A DNA stretch of 17,456 nt from the NCBI GenBank assembly GCA_014379045.1, contig JACMMK010000072.1, positions 1 to 17,456 of the forward strand. The letters are read 5' to 3'. Origin of the DNA: Burkholderiales bacterium. Its GTDB lineage: Bacteria > Pseudomonadota > Gammaproteobacteria > Burkholderiales > CAIKXV01. The translations under genes were made by a program, and so were the position numbers. The notes under the pieces were generated by a model. That model ran no database searches, was not told where the DNA came from, and was given only the letters and a program-made list of their open reading frames with translations. This document shows, piece by piece, positions 1 to 7,814 of this stretch. Positions within the stretch are counted from its first letter, which is position 1. The number at the start of each line of letters is the position of its first letter.

Positions 1-413
1 AGCCCACCGGCAACGGCCGGCGCGAAAGCTACGCCCATGTGCCGATGCCGCGCATGACCAACACCTACATGCTGGGCGGCGACAAGGCGCCCGAGGACAT
101 CATCGCCAGCATCAAGAAGGGGCTGTACGCGGTCAACTTCGGCGGGGGACAAGTCGACATCGTCAGCGGCAAGTTCGTGTTCTCCGCGGCCGAGGCGTGG
201 CTGATCGAGGACGGGAAGCTGATCTATCCGGTCAAGGGTGCGACGCTGATCGGCAACGGCCCGGATGCGCTGACGCGCGTGACGATGATCGGCAACGACA
301 TGCGCCTGGACTCGGGCGTCGGCACCTGCGGCAAGGAAGGCCAGAGCGTGCCGGTCGGGGTGGGGCAGCCGACATTGAGAATCGACGGGCTGACGGTCGG
401 CGGCACGGCTTGA
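1..413 (+). CDS. tldD: TldD metallopeptidase, C-terminal part only
   Basis: The reading frame is open from the left edge (first full codon at base 3), so the gene starts outside the window; about 136 C-terminal residues are present. It begins PTGNGRRESYAHVPMPRMTN and ends in CGKEGQSVPVGVGQPTLRI followed by DGLTVGGTA, both hallmark stretches of TldD. The cysteine encoded at 327-329 lies 28 residues from the C-terminus. That is where E. coli TldD has its third zinc ligand (Cys454, alongside the HExxxH histidines, which are outside this window). In known systems TldD pairs with PmbA/TldE as a cytoplasmic zinc protease that trims unfolded or modified peptides, including microcin B17 and CcdA. No partner gene is visible here. 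The downstream 115 bases contain no gene and no convincing terminator. Confidence 0.95.
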   Translation, partial: PTGNGRRESYAHVPMPRMTNTYMLGGDKAPEDIIASIKKGLYAVNFGGGQVDIVSGKFVFSAAEAWLIEDGKLIYPVKGATLIGNGPDALTRVTMIGNDMRLDSGVGTCGKEGQSVPVGVGQPTLRIDGLTVGGTA

Positions 414-528
414 AGTCGGTTGCGGCGGTCCACGCCGCGCGAGGGTGAGAGGCGGCGGAAGGGCGCGATCTCGGAGCGTGCATCGTGAGAAGGCGTAGCT
501 CGTCTGGCGCGCAGTGCGCACCTGAGCG

Positions 529-1299
529 ATGAGCGTCGATCTCCCGCTCGCGCTATGGGTCGCGATCTTCGCGGTGGTGGCGGTCGCCGGACTGCTGCAA
601 GGGGCAATCGGCTTTGGCTTCCCCGTGGTCGCGACACCGCTGCTCGCGATGCTGATGGATATCCGCACTGCGATCGTCGTCACGGTGATTCCGAACATGA
701 TCACCGGGCTGTTCGCCATCGTGCGCGGTGGCAACTTCGATGCGAGTCTGGGCCGATACTGGCCTGTCGCGGCGTGGACGATCCCCGGCGCGCTGATCGG
801 CACGCAGATCCTGATCGTCGCGCCACAGGACTGGCTCAAGCTGTTTCTCGCCATCGCACTGTTCGTCTACCTGCGCCAGGAGGCTTTGAACCGCGTCGAC
901 TGGACCACCGTGCGCACGCATCCGAAAACCTCAGGAGCGGTGGCGGGCTTTCTCGGCGGCTTTCTCTCGGGTTCGGTGAACGTCGCGCTGCCGCCGCTGT
1001 TGATCTACTTCTCGGCGCTCAGCTTGTCGACGCTCGCGATGACCCAGATCATGAACCTGTGCTTCCTCAGCGCGAGGATGATCCAGACCGGCGCGCTGGC
1101 GCTGGCCGGCCAGCTCGATCGCACCGCATTGCTGGTGTCGTTGCCACTGACCGGGATTGCGTTGGCGACGATGTGGGCCGGGTGGCGGATTCAGGATCGC
1201 GTCGATGCGAAGACGTACAAGAAGATGCTGCGCGTGTTCCTGTGGGTGATGGCGATCGGGCTGGCAGTGCAGAGCGGGTGGCGGTTGTTTCTGACGTAG
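529..1299 (+). CDS. TSUP family (TauE/SafE) membrane transporter
   Basis: A 256-residue, strongly hydrophobic protein. It shows the internal two-fold repeat of the sulfite exporter TauE/SafE (TSUP) family. The first glycine-rich segment is at residues 21-40 (GLLQGAIGFGFPVVATPLL) and the second at about 139-160 (AGFLGGFLSGSVNVALPPLL). Each opens a half with about four membrane spans. Family members move small anions such as sulfite, sulfoacetate or other organosulfur and carboxylate compounds across the inner membrane; the substrate cannot be read from sequence. The ATG at 529 is the first start giving a normal N-terminus, and its ribosome-binding site is weak. No sulfur-metabolism gene sits beside it, so the context does not narrow the substrate. 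Family assignment is sure, function is not. Confidence 0.9.
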   Translation: MSVDLPLALWVAIFAVVAVAGLLQGAIGFGFPVVATPLLAMLMDIRTAIVVTVIPNMITGLFAIVRGGNFDASLGRYWPVAAWTIPGALIGTQILIVAPQDWLKLFLAIALFVYLRQEALNRVDWTTVRTHPKTSGAVAGFLGGFLSGSVNVALPPLLIYFSALSLSTLAMTQIMNLCFLSARMIQTGALALAGQLDRTALLVSLPLTGIALATMWAGWRIQDRVDAKTYKKMLRVFLWVMAIGLAVQSGWRLFLT

Positions 1300-1545
1300 G
1301 TCGAACTTTCGAGGTGTCCTCGTTCTAGCGCACTGTCGTCGTTGCCTGATCCACAGTCATCAGGACGGCGGCTGATCGCGCGGCGCGTCGTCTATGCGTC
1401 GGCGGCTTCATCCGCACATTCCTGGGCGTCGACAGGTGTTCTTGCTACCTGGCTTTGGGTGCGCTCAGATTGACCGTGACGTGCGAGGCAACTACGCTGA
1501 CGCATCTCCCTATGTAATCAGACCTCCCGGCATAAACTTCGCAGC
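1300..1545. other. Intergenic stretch with lower GC, no gene seen
   Basis: These 246 bases follow the TSUP stop and contain no frame that resembles a protein. Just after the stop, a short stem (CGAGG at 1310-1314, loop TGT, CCTCG at 1318-1322, then TTCT) could be a weak terminator. From about 1440 onward the base composition drops. A candidate promoter lies at 1470-1498. Nothing else was recognised. Confidence 0.5.
1470..1498 (+). promoter_or_regulatory. Candidate sigma-70 promoter for the 1546 gene
   Basis: TTGACC at 1470-1475 matches the -35 consensus at five of six bases. Exactly 17 bases later, TACGCT at 1493-1498 keeps the conserved T, A and final T of a -10 box. A transcript starting near 1505 would have a leader of about 40 bases before the ATG at 1546. 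This is prediction by eye only. Confidence 0.35.
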
Positions 1546-2109
1546 ATGTCTACCCGTCTATTTACTTTTGTCGGCGGCTCTGGCGGCAGCTGGCGAGTTC
1601 GGTCCCAACGTGCCTACATCGGTGCGCCGATGCCGTCGGTCCCGTTCGTTAACGTGATCAATGGGCTCGCCGGTACGCCCGTCTGCGGGTGGTCCCTCTG
1701 CGGAGTCACGAGCAACGATCGGTACGTCGTCTGCGCAGAGAAGCACGAGCTGGTCTCCAAACAGCAAAGTCTGGGCCGCGCCGATGCGACCTAAGCTGCC
1801 TTGATCCCGATCCGCAAGAGCGATGCTTGGTGGGGGATGACACAAGACGAGCGACGGGCTGTCTTCGAAGAGCAGTCCCAGCATATGCGAATCGGCATGA
1901 AGTACTTGCCTCCGATTGCCCGCCGGCTGCATCACTGCAGGGATCTGGCAGACCCCTGGGCCTTCGACTTTCTGACCTGGTTCGAGTACGCCCCAGGCCA
2001 CGAGAGGGCGTTCGAAGATTTGCTCGCGGAGCTCCGCGCGTCGGACGAGTGGAAGTACGTCGAGCACGAAGTTGACATACGGCTGGTCAACCGCAGGAGC
2101 AGGGTATGA
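1546..2109 (+). pseudogene. Chlorite dismutase family protein, broken by in-frame TAA
   Basis: The frame from ATG 1546 to TGA 2107-2109 spans 187 codons plus stop and reads as one protein except for TAA at 1792-1794 (codon 83). On both sides the reading frame is the same and the sequence resembles one family. Before the stop is WSLCGVTSNDRYVVCAEKH; after it are LIPIRKSDAWWGMTQDERR, KYLPPIARRLHHCRD and FDFLTWFEYAP, then REVDIRLV-like KYVEHEVDIRLV at the end. I recognise this as a chlorite-dismutase-family (heme-binding ferredoxin-like fold) protein. The LHH motif (His at codons 129-130) falls where the family carries its proximal heme histidine. Family relatives include Cld, DyP-like and coproheme decarboxylase (HemQ); true chlorite dismutation is not implied. 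A TTG at 1801 could restart translation of the second half, but that piece would lack the N-terminal lobe. A sequencing error is possible. The gene is tied to the next one by an ATGA overlap. Confidence 0.75.
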
Positions 2110-2585
2110 GCGAGCAGGAGAAGCCGAGGGCTCCACTTCCGCCTTTCGATGCCGCGACTGCGCCACAGAAGGTCCGGCTGGCTGAAGATGCCTGGAACAC
2201 ACGAAGTCCGGAACGCGTGTCTCTGGCCTATACGCGGGACAGTGTGTGGCGCAACCGTTCAGAGTTTCTATCGGGTCGGGAGGCCATCGTCCAGTTCCTT
2301 ACCCGCAAGTGGAACAAGGAACTCGACTACCGCCTGATCAAGGAGTTGTGGGCGTTCCATGACGACCGAATAGCTGTGCGCTTTGCCTATGAGTGGCACG
2401 ACGACTCCGGCAACTGGTTTCGCTCGTATGGCAACGAGAACTGGGAGTTTGACGAGTACGGTTTCATGCGCCTTCGCCTCGCCAGCATCAACGATCAGCG
2501 CATCCAGGAAAGCGAGCGCAAGTACCGTTGGGCGTTGGGGCCCCGGCCGGCCGATCACGCTGCTTTGTCAGCGCTTGGCCTGTGA
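2106..2585 (+). CDS. DUF1348 / NTF2-like family protein
   Basis: A 159-residue soluble protein of the DUF1348 family, a SnoaL/NTF2-like cone fold. Typical features are the early helix with WNTRSPERVSLAYTRDSVWRN, the GREAIVQFLTRKW segment, and the repeated aromatic strand residues in WAFHDDRIAVRFAYEWHDD and NWFRSYGNENWEFDEYG. Length and motifs fit a complete gene. No catalytic role is established for the family; NTF2-like proteins usually bind small molecules in a central pocket. Its ATG (2106-2108) overlaps the TGA of the broken chlorite-dismutase-family gene, so it was probably translated by coupling. If the upstream stop codon is real, ribosomes terminating at 1794 may reach it poorly, lowering its expression (inference). 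It converges on the hydroxylase operon, whose last stop is at 2696; the 110 bases between hold nothing recognisable. Confidence 0.88.
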   Translation: MSEQEKPRAPLPPFDAATAPQKVRLAEDAWNTRSPERVSLAYTRDSVWRNRSEFLSGREAIVQFLTRKWNKELDYRLIKELWAFHDDRIAVRFAYEWHDDSGNWFRSYGNENWEFDEYGFMRLRLASINDQRIQESERKYRWALGPRPADHAALSALGL

Positions 2586-2695
2586 AGCTCGCGTGAACGG
2601 TCGCACGGATCGGTAACAGATAGTCCGGGCTGATGGGTTACACGCGTCGCTTCGCCCTGTCGAACGTTGGTCAAAGTGCCCATGCCACTCCTGGA

Positions 2696-5086
2696 CTACG
2701 GCTGTTCTCCGAGGATCAGTTCCAGAATCCGCACCGGCGACAACGGTGCCTCCGCGATCTGCACCCCGAACGGCGCCAGCGCATCCTCGACGGCCGACAC
2801 GATCGCCGGCGCGACCGGGATCGTCCCCGCCTCACCGATACCCTTGACCCCGATCGGATTCGTCGGCGACGGCGTCTCGAAGAAGATCACCTCGATCTGC
2901 GGGATCTCGGTCGAGGTCGGCAGCAGGTAGTCGGCGAAGGTCCCGGTGATCGGCTGTGCCTCGTCGTCGTAGCCCATCTTCTCGAACAGCGCGTTGCCGA
3001 TGCCGTGCACGATGCCGCCATGGATCTGGCCCTCGGCGAGCATCGGATTGACCAACGTGCCGCTATCGTGCACGGCGACATAGCGCAGGATGCGCACGCC
3101 ACCGGTGCCGATGTCGACCTCGACCTCGCACGCGTGGCACATGTTTGCGTGTGCCTGGGCGTTGGTCTGGAACATCCCGGTCGCCTCGAGTCCAGGCGTG
3201 ATGCCCGCCGGCATCGAATAGCCCGGCGCACCCTTGAGCTTGCGCGCGATCTCGCCGAGCGAGACATGCAGATGCGGCCTCTCTGCGACTTCCACGCGCC
3301 CGTCCTTCAGCACGAGATCGTCAGCGGCGATCTCGAGCATCTGCTCGGCCACCTTCAGCGCCTTGTTGCGCACCTCGAGTGCGGCAAGATGCACCGACGA
3401 GCCCGCCATGACCGTCTGCCGGCTGGCGAAGCCGCCCATGCCGAGCGAGACGTACCCGGTGTCGCCGCAGGTCACGTGCACGCTGTCGACCGGCACGTTC
3501 AACTGCTCGGCACAGATCTGCGCGAGCGCGGTGGCGAGCCCCTGGCCCATCGCCAGCGCCCCCGTGTAGACGCCGATGCGCCCCGACGGCGACACACGCA
3601 CCACTGCCGATTCGAACGGGCCGCGCGAGGTCGCCTTGACCGCATTGGCGAGGCCCAGGCCGAGGTAGCGACCCTGCGCCCGCGCGGTGGTCTGGCGCGC
3701 GCGAAAGCCCGCATAGTCGATCCGCGCAAGCGCCGCACTCTGGCACACCGCGTAGTTGCCGCTGTCGACCACCGAACGCACGCCGGCCCGGTTGGTCAAC
3801 CCTTTCTCGTACGGCATCTTCTCGGGCGGGATCAGGTTGCGTGCGCGCACCTCGGCGCGGTCGAGCGCCAGTTCGCGCGCGACCCGATCGAGCAGGCGCT
3901 CCATCACGAACGCAGCCTGCGGATAGCCGGCGCCGCGCACCGGTACGACCGGCGTCTTGTTGGTCTGGCAGATCAGGACCTCCATCGCGTACGCGGGCAC
4001 CCGGTAGGGCCCGGTCACCGAGGTCGCGGCGTTGTATGGCAGATTGATACCCTGCGGCGTGTAAGCGCCCTGATCGTGCAGCAGTCGGCCGCGCACGCCG
4101 AGGATCAACGCCCTCGCGTCGACGGCGATCTCGACGTCCCAGTACTGGTCGCGCTCGTGGATCGCACTGACGAAGTGTTCGGCCCGATCCTCGACCCACT
4201 TGACCGGTCGACCCAGCGCGCGCGCCGCGGCCGGTACCGCGACCTCCTCGGGATAGGTCAGGTACTTCGCACCGAAGCCGCCGCCGACGTCGGGCGCGAT
4301 CACGCGCACGTTGTGCGGGTCCATGCCGAGCATCACGGCGACCGCATGCATCACCTCGTGCGACATCTGTGTCGACGTCCACACCGTCATCGTATCGAGC
4401 GCCGCGTCGTAGCGCGCGAGCACGCCGCGTCCTTCCATCGGATGCGCGGCGCCGCGATGCACGAACAGCGCTTCGGCGAACACATGCGGCGCGCGCGCGA
4501 ACGCCTGCTCGACCTCGCCGAAACCGACGGGTACGCGTTCGGCGATGTTCGAGACCGCGTCGCTGCGTACGAGCGGGGCCGCAGCGTCGAGCGCCTGATG
4601 CACGTCGTGCACGACCGGCAACGGGGCGAAGTCGATGTCGATCAGCGCCAGTGCGTCTTCCGCGATGTAGCGCGTCTCGGCGACCACCATCACGATCGCC
4701 TCGCCGACGAACGCGACCTCGGTGCCGGACAGGACCCACGGCGTGATGTCTTTCTGCAGCGTCGCCGATGGGAATCCGAGCGGCATGCGCAGGTTCGTCA
4801 CGTGCCTCGCGATCGCCGTGGCGTCGAATACCGCCACCACGCCGGGCAGCGCGCCCGCTGCAGCGCAATCGAGGTGCGCGATGCGCGCATGCGCATGCGG
4901 ACTGCGCAGGAACGCCGCGTGCAGCGCCTCGATGCGCAGGTCGTCGAGGTAGCGGCCCTCGCCTCGCAGCAGCGCCGGGTCTTCGATGCGTGGCGCTCGC
5001 GTGCCGATCACCTGGCGCGCCTTCGAGGGCGAGCGATCGCCCGGCAGCGCGATGCCAGGACGCGGCGGCGCGAGTGGCGTATCCAT
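2696..5086 (-). CDS. Molybdenum hydroxylase, molybdopterin-binding large subunit (CoxL-like)
   Basis: A 796-residue large subunit of the xanthine dehydrogenase/aldehyde oxidase family, binding molybdopterin cytosine dinucleotide in relatives. The N-terminus carries the a/b hammerhead domain (RIEDPALLRGEGRYLDD). GGGFGAK at residues 268-274 is the conserved Mo-cofactor loop. GVKGIGEAG near the C-terminus supplies the catalytic glutamate, Glu752. Where CO dehydrogenase form I has AYXCSFR with its active-site cysteine, this protein has VRGAGYP (383-389). It is therefore not a classical CO dehydrogenase and more likely hydroxylates an aromatic, heteroaromatic or aldehyde substrate. I chose ATG 5086, two bases after the small-subunit stop. 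The frame stays open 26 codons further upstream, but that part is arginine-rich and overlaps the small subunit. It is the last gene of the operon. The substrate is unknown. Confidence 0.92.
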   Translation of the reverse strand: MDTPLAPPRPGIALPGDRSPSKARQVIGTRAPRIEDPALLRGEGRYLDDLRIEALHAAFLRSPHAHARIAHLDCAAAGALPGVVAVFDATAIARHVTNLRMPLGFPSATLQKDITPWVLSGTEVAFVGEAIVMVVAETRYIAEDALALIDIDFAPLPVVHDVHQALDAAAPLVRSDAVSNIAERVPVGFGEVEQAFARAPHVFAEALFVHRGAAHPMEGRGVLARYDAALDTMTVWTSTQMSHEVMHAVAVMLGMDPHNVRVIAPDVGGGFGAKYLTYPEEVAVPAAARALGRPVKWVEDRAEHFVSAIHERDQYWDVEIAVDARALILGVRGRLLHDQGAYTPQGINLPYNAATSVTGPYRVPAYAMEVLICQTNKTPVVPVRGAGYPQAAFVMERLLDRVARELALDRAEVRARNLIPPEKMPYEKGLTNRAGVRSVVDSGNYAVCQSAALARIDYAGFRARQTTARAQGRYLGLGLANAVKATSRGPFESAVVRVSPSGRIGVYTGALAMGQGLATALAQICAEQLNVPVDSVHVTCGDTGYVSLGMGGFASRQTVMAGSSVHLAALEVRNKALKVAEQMLEIAADDLVLKDGRVEVAERPHLHVSLGEIARKLKGAPGYSMPAGITPGLEATGMFQTNAQAHANMCHACEVEVDIGTGGVRILRYVAVHDSGTLVNPMLAEGQIHGGIVHGIGNALFEKMGYDDEAQPITGTFADYLLPTSTEIPQIEVIFFETPSPTNPIGVKGIGEAGTIPVAPAIVSAVEDALAPFGVQIAEAPLSPVRILELILGEQP

Positions 5087-5088
5087 GC

Positions 5089-5645
<557 letters not shown>

Positions 5646-5649
<4 letters not shown>

Positions 5650-6518
5650 GAGCGAGTGGTCTTCATTCGTGAATGCGCGAGCGAGATCGCCCGTGCGGCG
5701 AGCGTGTTGGCGAGGCGCTGCCGATACCAGGCCGGAACCTGCGGATCGCCGAGCGCGTCGACCATCGCACAGCATTTCGCTGCGGCGTCGATCTCTTCCG
5801 GCGCGACGCGCGTCCCAAGCAGGCAGTTCTCTGCGGCCGCCACGCGCACCGGTGTCGCGGCCACGCCGCCCAGCGTGATCGACGCGCGCACGATGCGGCC
5901 GCCGTCGTCGGCTTCGAGCAGCACCGCGACCGATATGATCGCGAAGTCGCCGTGGCGGCGCGCGAACTCGACGAACGCCCCGCCGTGTCCGGGCGCCCAC
6001 GGCACGATGCGCACGTCGACGAGCAGCTCGCCATCGTCCAGGGCGCTGGTCATCAGGTCGAGCGCGAAGTCGCGCATCGCGAGCTCACGCCGCCCGTTCG
6101 GACCGGCGATCGACAGCGTGGCATCCATCGCGAGCGCGACGGTCGGCTGTTCGGCCGACGGGTCGAGGTGGCACAGGCTGCCGCCGATCGTGCCGCGGTT
6201 GCGCGTCTGGGGATGGCCGACCCAGTGGATCGCCTCGGCGAGCAGAGGCAGCTGCGCGCGCACGAGCGGCGAGAATTCGATTTCGCGTTGCCGCGTCATC
6301 GCACCGAGAACGATCGCGCGGTCTACCTCGCGAATCCCTGCCAGCCCCTCTACCCGGTTCAAGTCGATCAGGTGTTCAGGGGAGACCAGCCGGAAATTGA
6401 GCATCGGCATCAGCGATTGACCGCCGGCGAGCCATCGGCTGTTGGGCAGCGCGACGGCGAGTTCGAGCGCCTCGTCGAGCGAGCGTGGGGCGTGGTAGCG
6501 GAATGCAGGCGGCTTCAT
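5646..6518 (-). CDS. Molybdenum hydroxylase, FAD-binding medium subunit (CoxM-like)
   Basis: A 290-residue flavoprotein subunit. The N-terminal FAD PCMH-type domain shows LAGGQSLMPMLNFRL (residues 30-44) and TRNRGTIGGSLCHLDPSAEQ (105-124), the two FAD pyrophosphate-contacting segments of CoxM/CutM proteins. The CO dehydrogenase flavoprotein C-terminal domain follows from about residue 170. It takes electrons from the small subunit and hands them to a quinone or other acceptor. It is the first hydroxylase gene of the operon. Its start lies 29 bases after the stop of a Bug receptor gene, and its stop overlaps the small-subunit start by four bases. Length is normal for the family and no key residue looks missing. 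Confidence 0.94.
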
Positions 6519-6547
6519 GAAAATCGTCCGGAAAGTGTTTGCCTGTC

Positions 6548-7534
6548 CTACTCCTGCTTGATGCCAGCGACTGCGGCGATGCGCCGGTAACGCTCGATGT
6601 CCGTACGCAGAAGCTTCATCGTGTCGGCCCCCGAGCGGAAGAACGGGTCGAGCCCGGCATTCGCGAGCTTCTTCTGCAGGTCGGGCTCGTCCAGCACCTG
6701 ACGCACGTCGGCTTCGACCTTGGTGACCACGGCCGTCGGTGTCGCCGCAGGGGCAAGCAGGCCGTAGTAGTTCTCGACCGCGAAGCTCTTCAGCTCCGCC
6801 ATGCCGGAGTCGCGGAAGGTCGGAATATCCGGTGCGAGACGCGAGCGATCGTGACTGCTCAATGCGAGCGCGCGCAGGCGACCCTGCTGGACGAACGGCA
6901 GGGCGCTGGCGAGGGTGACGGCGATCACGTCGAGCTGACCGCCGACCGCATTGGCGACCGCAGCCGCGCAGCTATGCGGGATATGCACCGCCGCAGTCTT
7001 CGTGTCGTACTTGTACAGCTCCATCGTGAAATGATGCGTCGTCGCCATGCCGCAGCTCGCGTAATCGAGCTTGTCGGGCTGTGCGCGGAGCAGACCGGTG
7101 AACTCCTGCAGCGTGGTGGCCTTCACCCGCGGGTTCACTGCGAGCAGGATCGGGGCCGACGTCGCCAGCGCGACCGGCTTGAAGTCGCGCAACAGATCGA
7201 ACGAGAGCTTCTGCAGCAGCGCGGCATTGACCGCGTGCGACGCGGCGACCAGCAGCAGCGTGTACCCGTCGGGTGTAGCGCGCGACACCAGTTCAGCGCC
7301 GACGCTGCCACCCGCGCCGGTGCGGTTCTCGACGATCACCGGCTGCTTCCACAGTTCGCCCAGGCGCGCGCCCAGCAGGCGCCCGGTGATGTCGGCGCCG
7401 CCGCCAGGCGGAAATGTGGCGACGACACGGACCGGTTTGGTCGGCCACGCCTGTGCCTGGCAGGCGGGCGGGGCCGCAGTGGCCAGCGCGACCAGACTCA
7501 CCGCGCACGCTGCTGTTCGGAGCAACGATGACAT
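6548..7534 (-). CDS. Bug/TctC-family periplasmic solute-binding receptor (copy A)
   Basis: A 328-residue tripartite-tricarboxylate-transporter receptor. Residues 1-27 are a signal peptide (basic start, hydrophobic core, cleavage near CQA|QAWPTKP). The mature protein has the Bug landmarks: WPTKPVRVVATFPPGGGADI, the ENRTGAGGSVGAELVSRATPDGY stretch, and IPTFRDSG near the C-terminal half. Family members bind organic acids, amino acids or aromatic carboxylates in the periplasm; most are orphans without a neighbouring TctAB transporter, as here. The usual VPYKG/VPYRG loop is replaced by IPHSCA (residues 185-190). ATG 7534 is preceded by a good Shine-Dalgarno (GGAGGA) about nine bases away; longer upstream reading in the same frame is low-complexity arginine-rich and rejected. 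It sits 29 bases before the hydroxylase genes, suggesting it delivers or senses their substrate. Confidence 0.92.
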   Translation of the reverse strand: MSSLLRTAACAVSLVALATAAPPACQAQAWPTKPVRVVATFPPGGGADITGRLLGARLGELWKQPVIVENRTGAGGSVGAELVSRATPDGYTLLLVAASHAVNAALLQKLSFDLLRDFKPVALATSAPILLAVNPRVKATTLQEFTGLLRAQPDKLDYASCGMATTHHFTMELYKYDTKTAAVHIPHSCAAAVANAVGGQLDVIAVTLASALPFVQQGRLRALALSSHDRSRLAPDIPTFRDSGMAELKSFAVENYYGLLAPAATPTAVVTKVEADVRQVLDEPDLQKKLANAGLDPFFRSGADTMKLLRTDIERYRRIAAVAGIKQE

Positions 7535-7742
7535 GGGGCGCTTCCTCCGTACGGGGGGCGAAGTATGCCGCACACCTGCCCTTGGCGGGAGCACGCGGGG
7601 CGCCAGCCGTTGCACCTCTCGGGAGCCCGCCGAGTTACCTGCCTGGGCCGGCCGAGGTACCTGGCCAGTGCGCCGTCGCATCCCCGACGAGCGGCGCCCA
7701 AGTCCCCCGGAATTGCCTTGCGCACGCAAGCAACGACGCGCG

Positions 7743-7814
7743 CGCTCATGAATGAGCGGGCGGCGCGCGCACCCGCCGTGCTCGCCGCGCGGGCAGTGCC
7801 GCGCGTGCGCCGCC
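7743..7814. repeat. Palindrome and GC-rich stem between the two Bug genes
   Basis: The 279 bases at 7535-7813 separate the two Bug genes and show no coding frame of their own. At 7743-7758 lies a 16-base near-palindrome, CGCTCAT-GA-ATGAGCG. Next to it GGCGGCGC (7759-7766) pairs with GCGCCGCC (7807-7814), which reaches the last base of the upstream Bug stop codon, with further GC-rich complementarity in the loop. It could end or slow transcription after copy B, or stabilise the copy B mRNA. No T-run follows on the minus strand, so it is not a classical intrinsic terminator. Confidence 0.35.

Noticed and set aside
1310..1322. The CGAGG-TGT-CCTCG stem after the TSUP gene as an intrinsic terminator
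   Set aside because: The stem has only five pairs and is followed by TTCT rather than a T-run, so it is mentioned only in the intergenic note.
1394..1657. An 87-codon plus-strand frame before the Cld-family gene
   Set aside because: No recognisable sequence; it overlaps the better-supported 1546 frame and the candidate promoter.
1546..2109. A programmed recoding or selenoprotein reading of the in-frame stop
   Set aside because: The stop is TAA rather than TGA, no stem-loop insertion element was seen after it, and the family is not known to use recoding.
2696..5086. Reading the three-subunit enzyme as aerobic carbon monoxide dehydrogenase
   Set aside because: The active-site motif AYXCSFR (form I) is absent; the loop reads VRGAGYP. 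Generic annotations of CoxMSL homologues as CO dehydrogenase are often wrong.
6539..7531. A 330-codon plus-strand frame opposite Bug copy A, with a similar one opposite copy B at 7565-8791
   Set aside because: The two resemble each other only because the genes they shadow are paralogues. No start signal or domain supports them.
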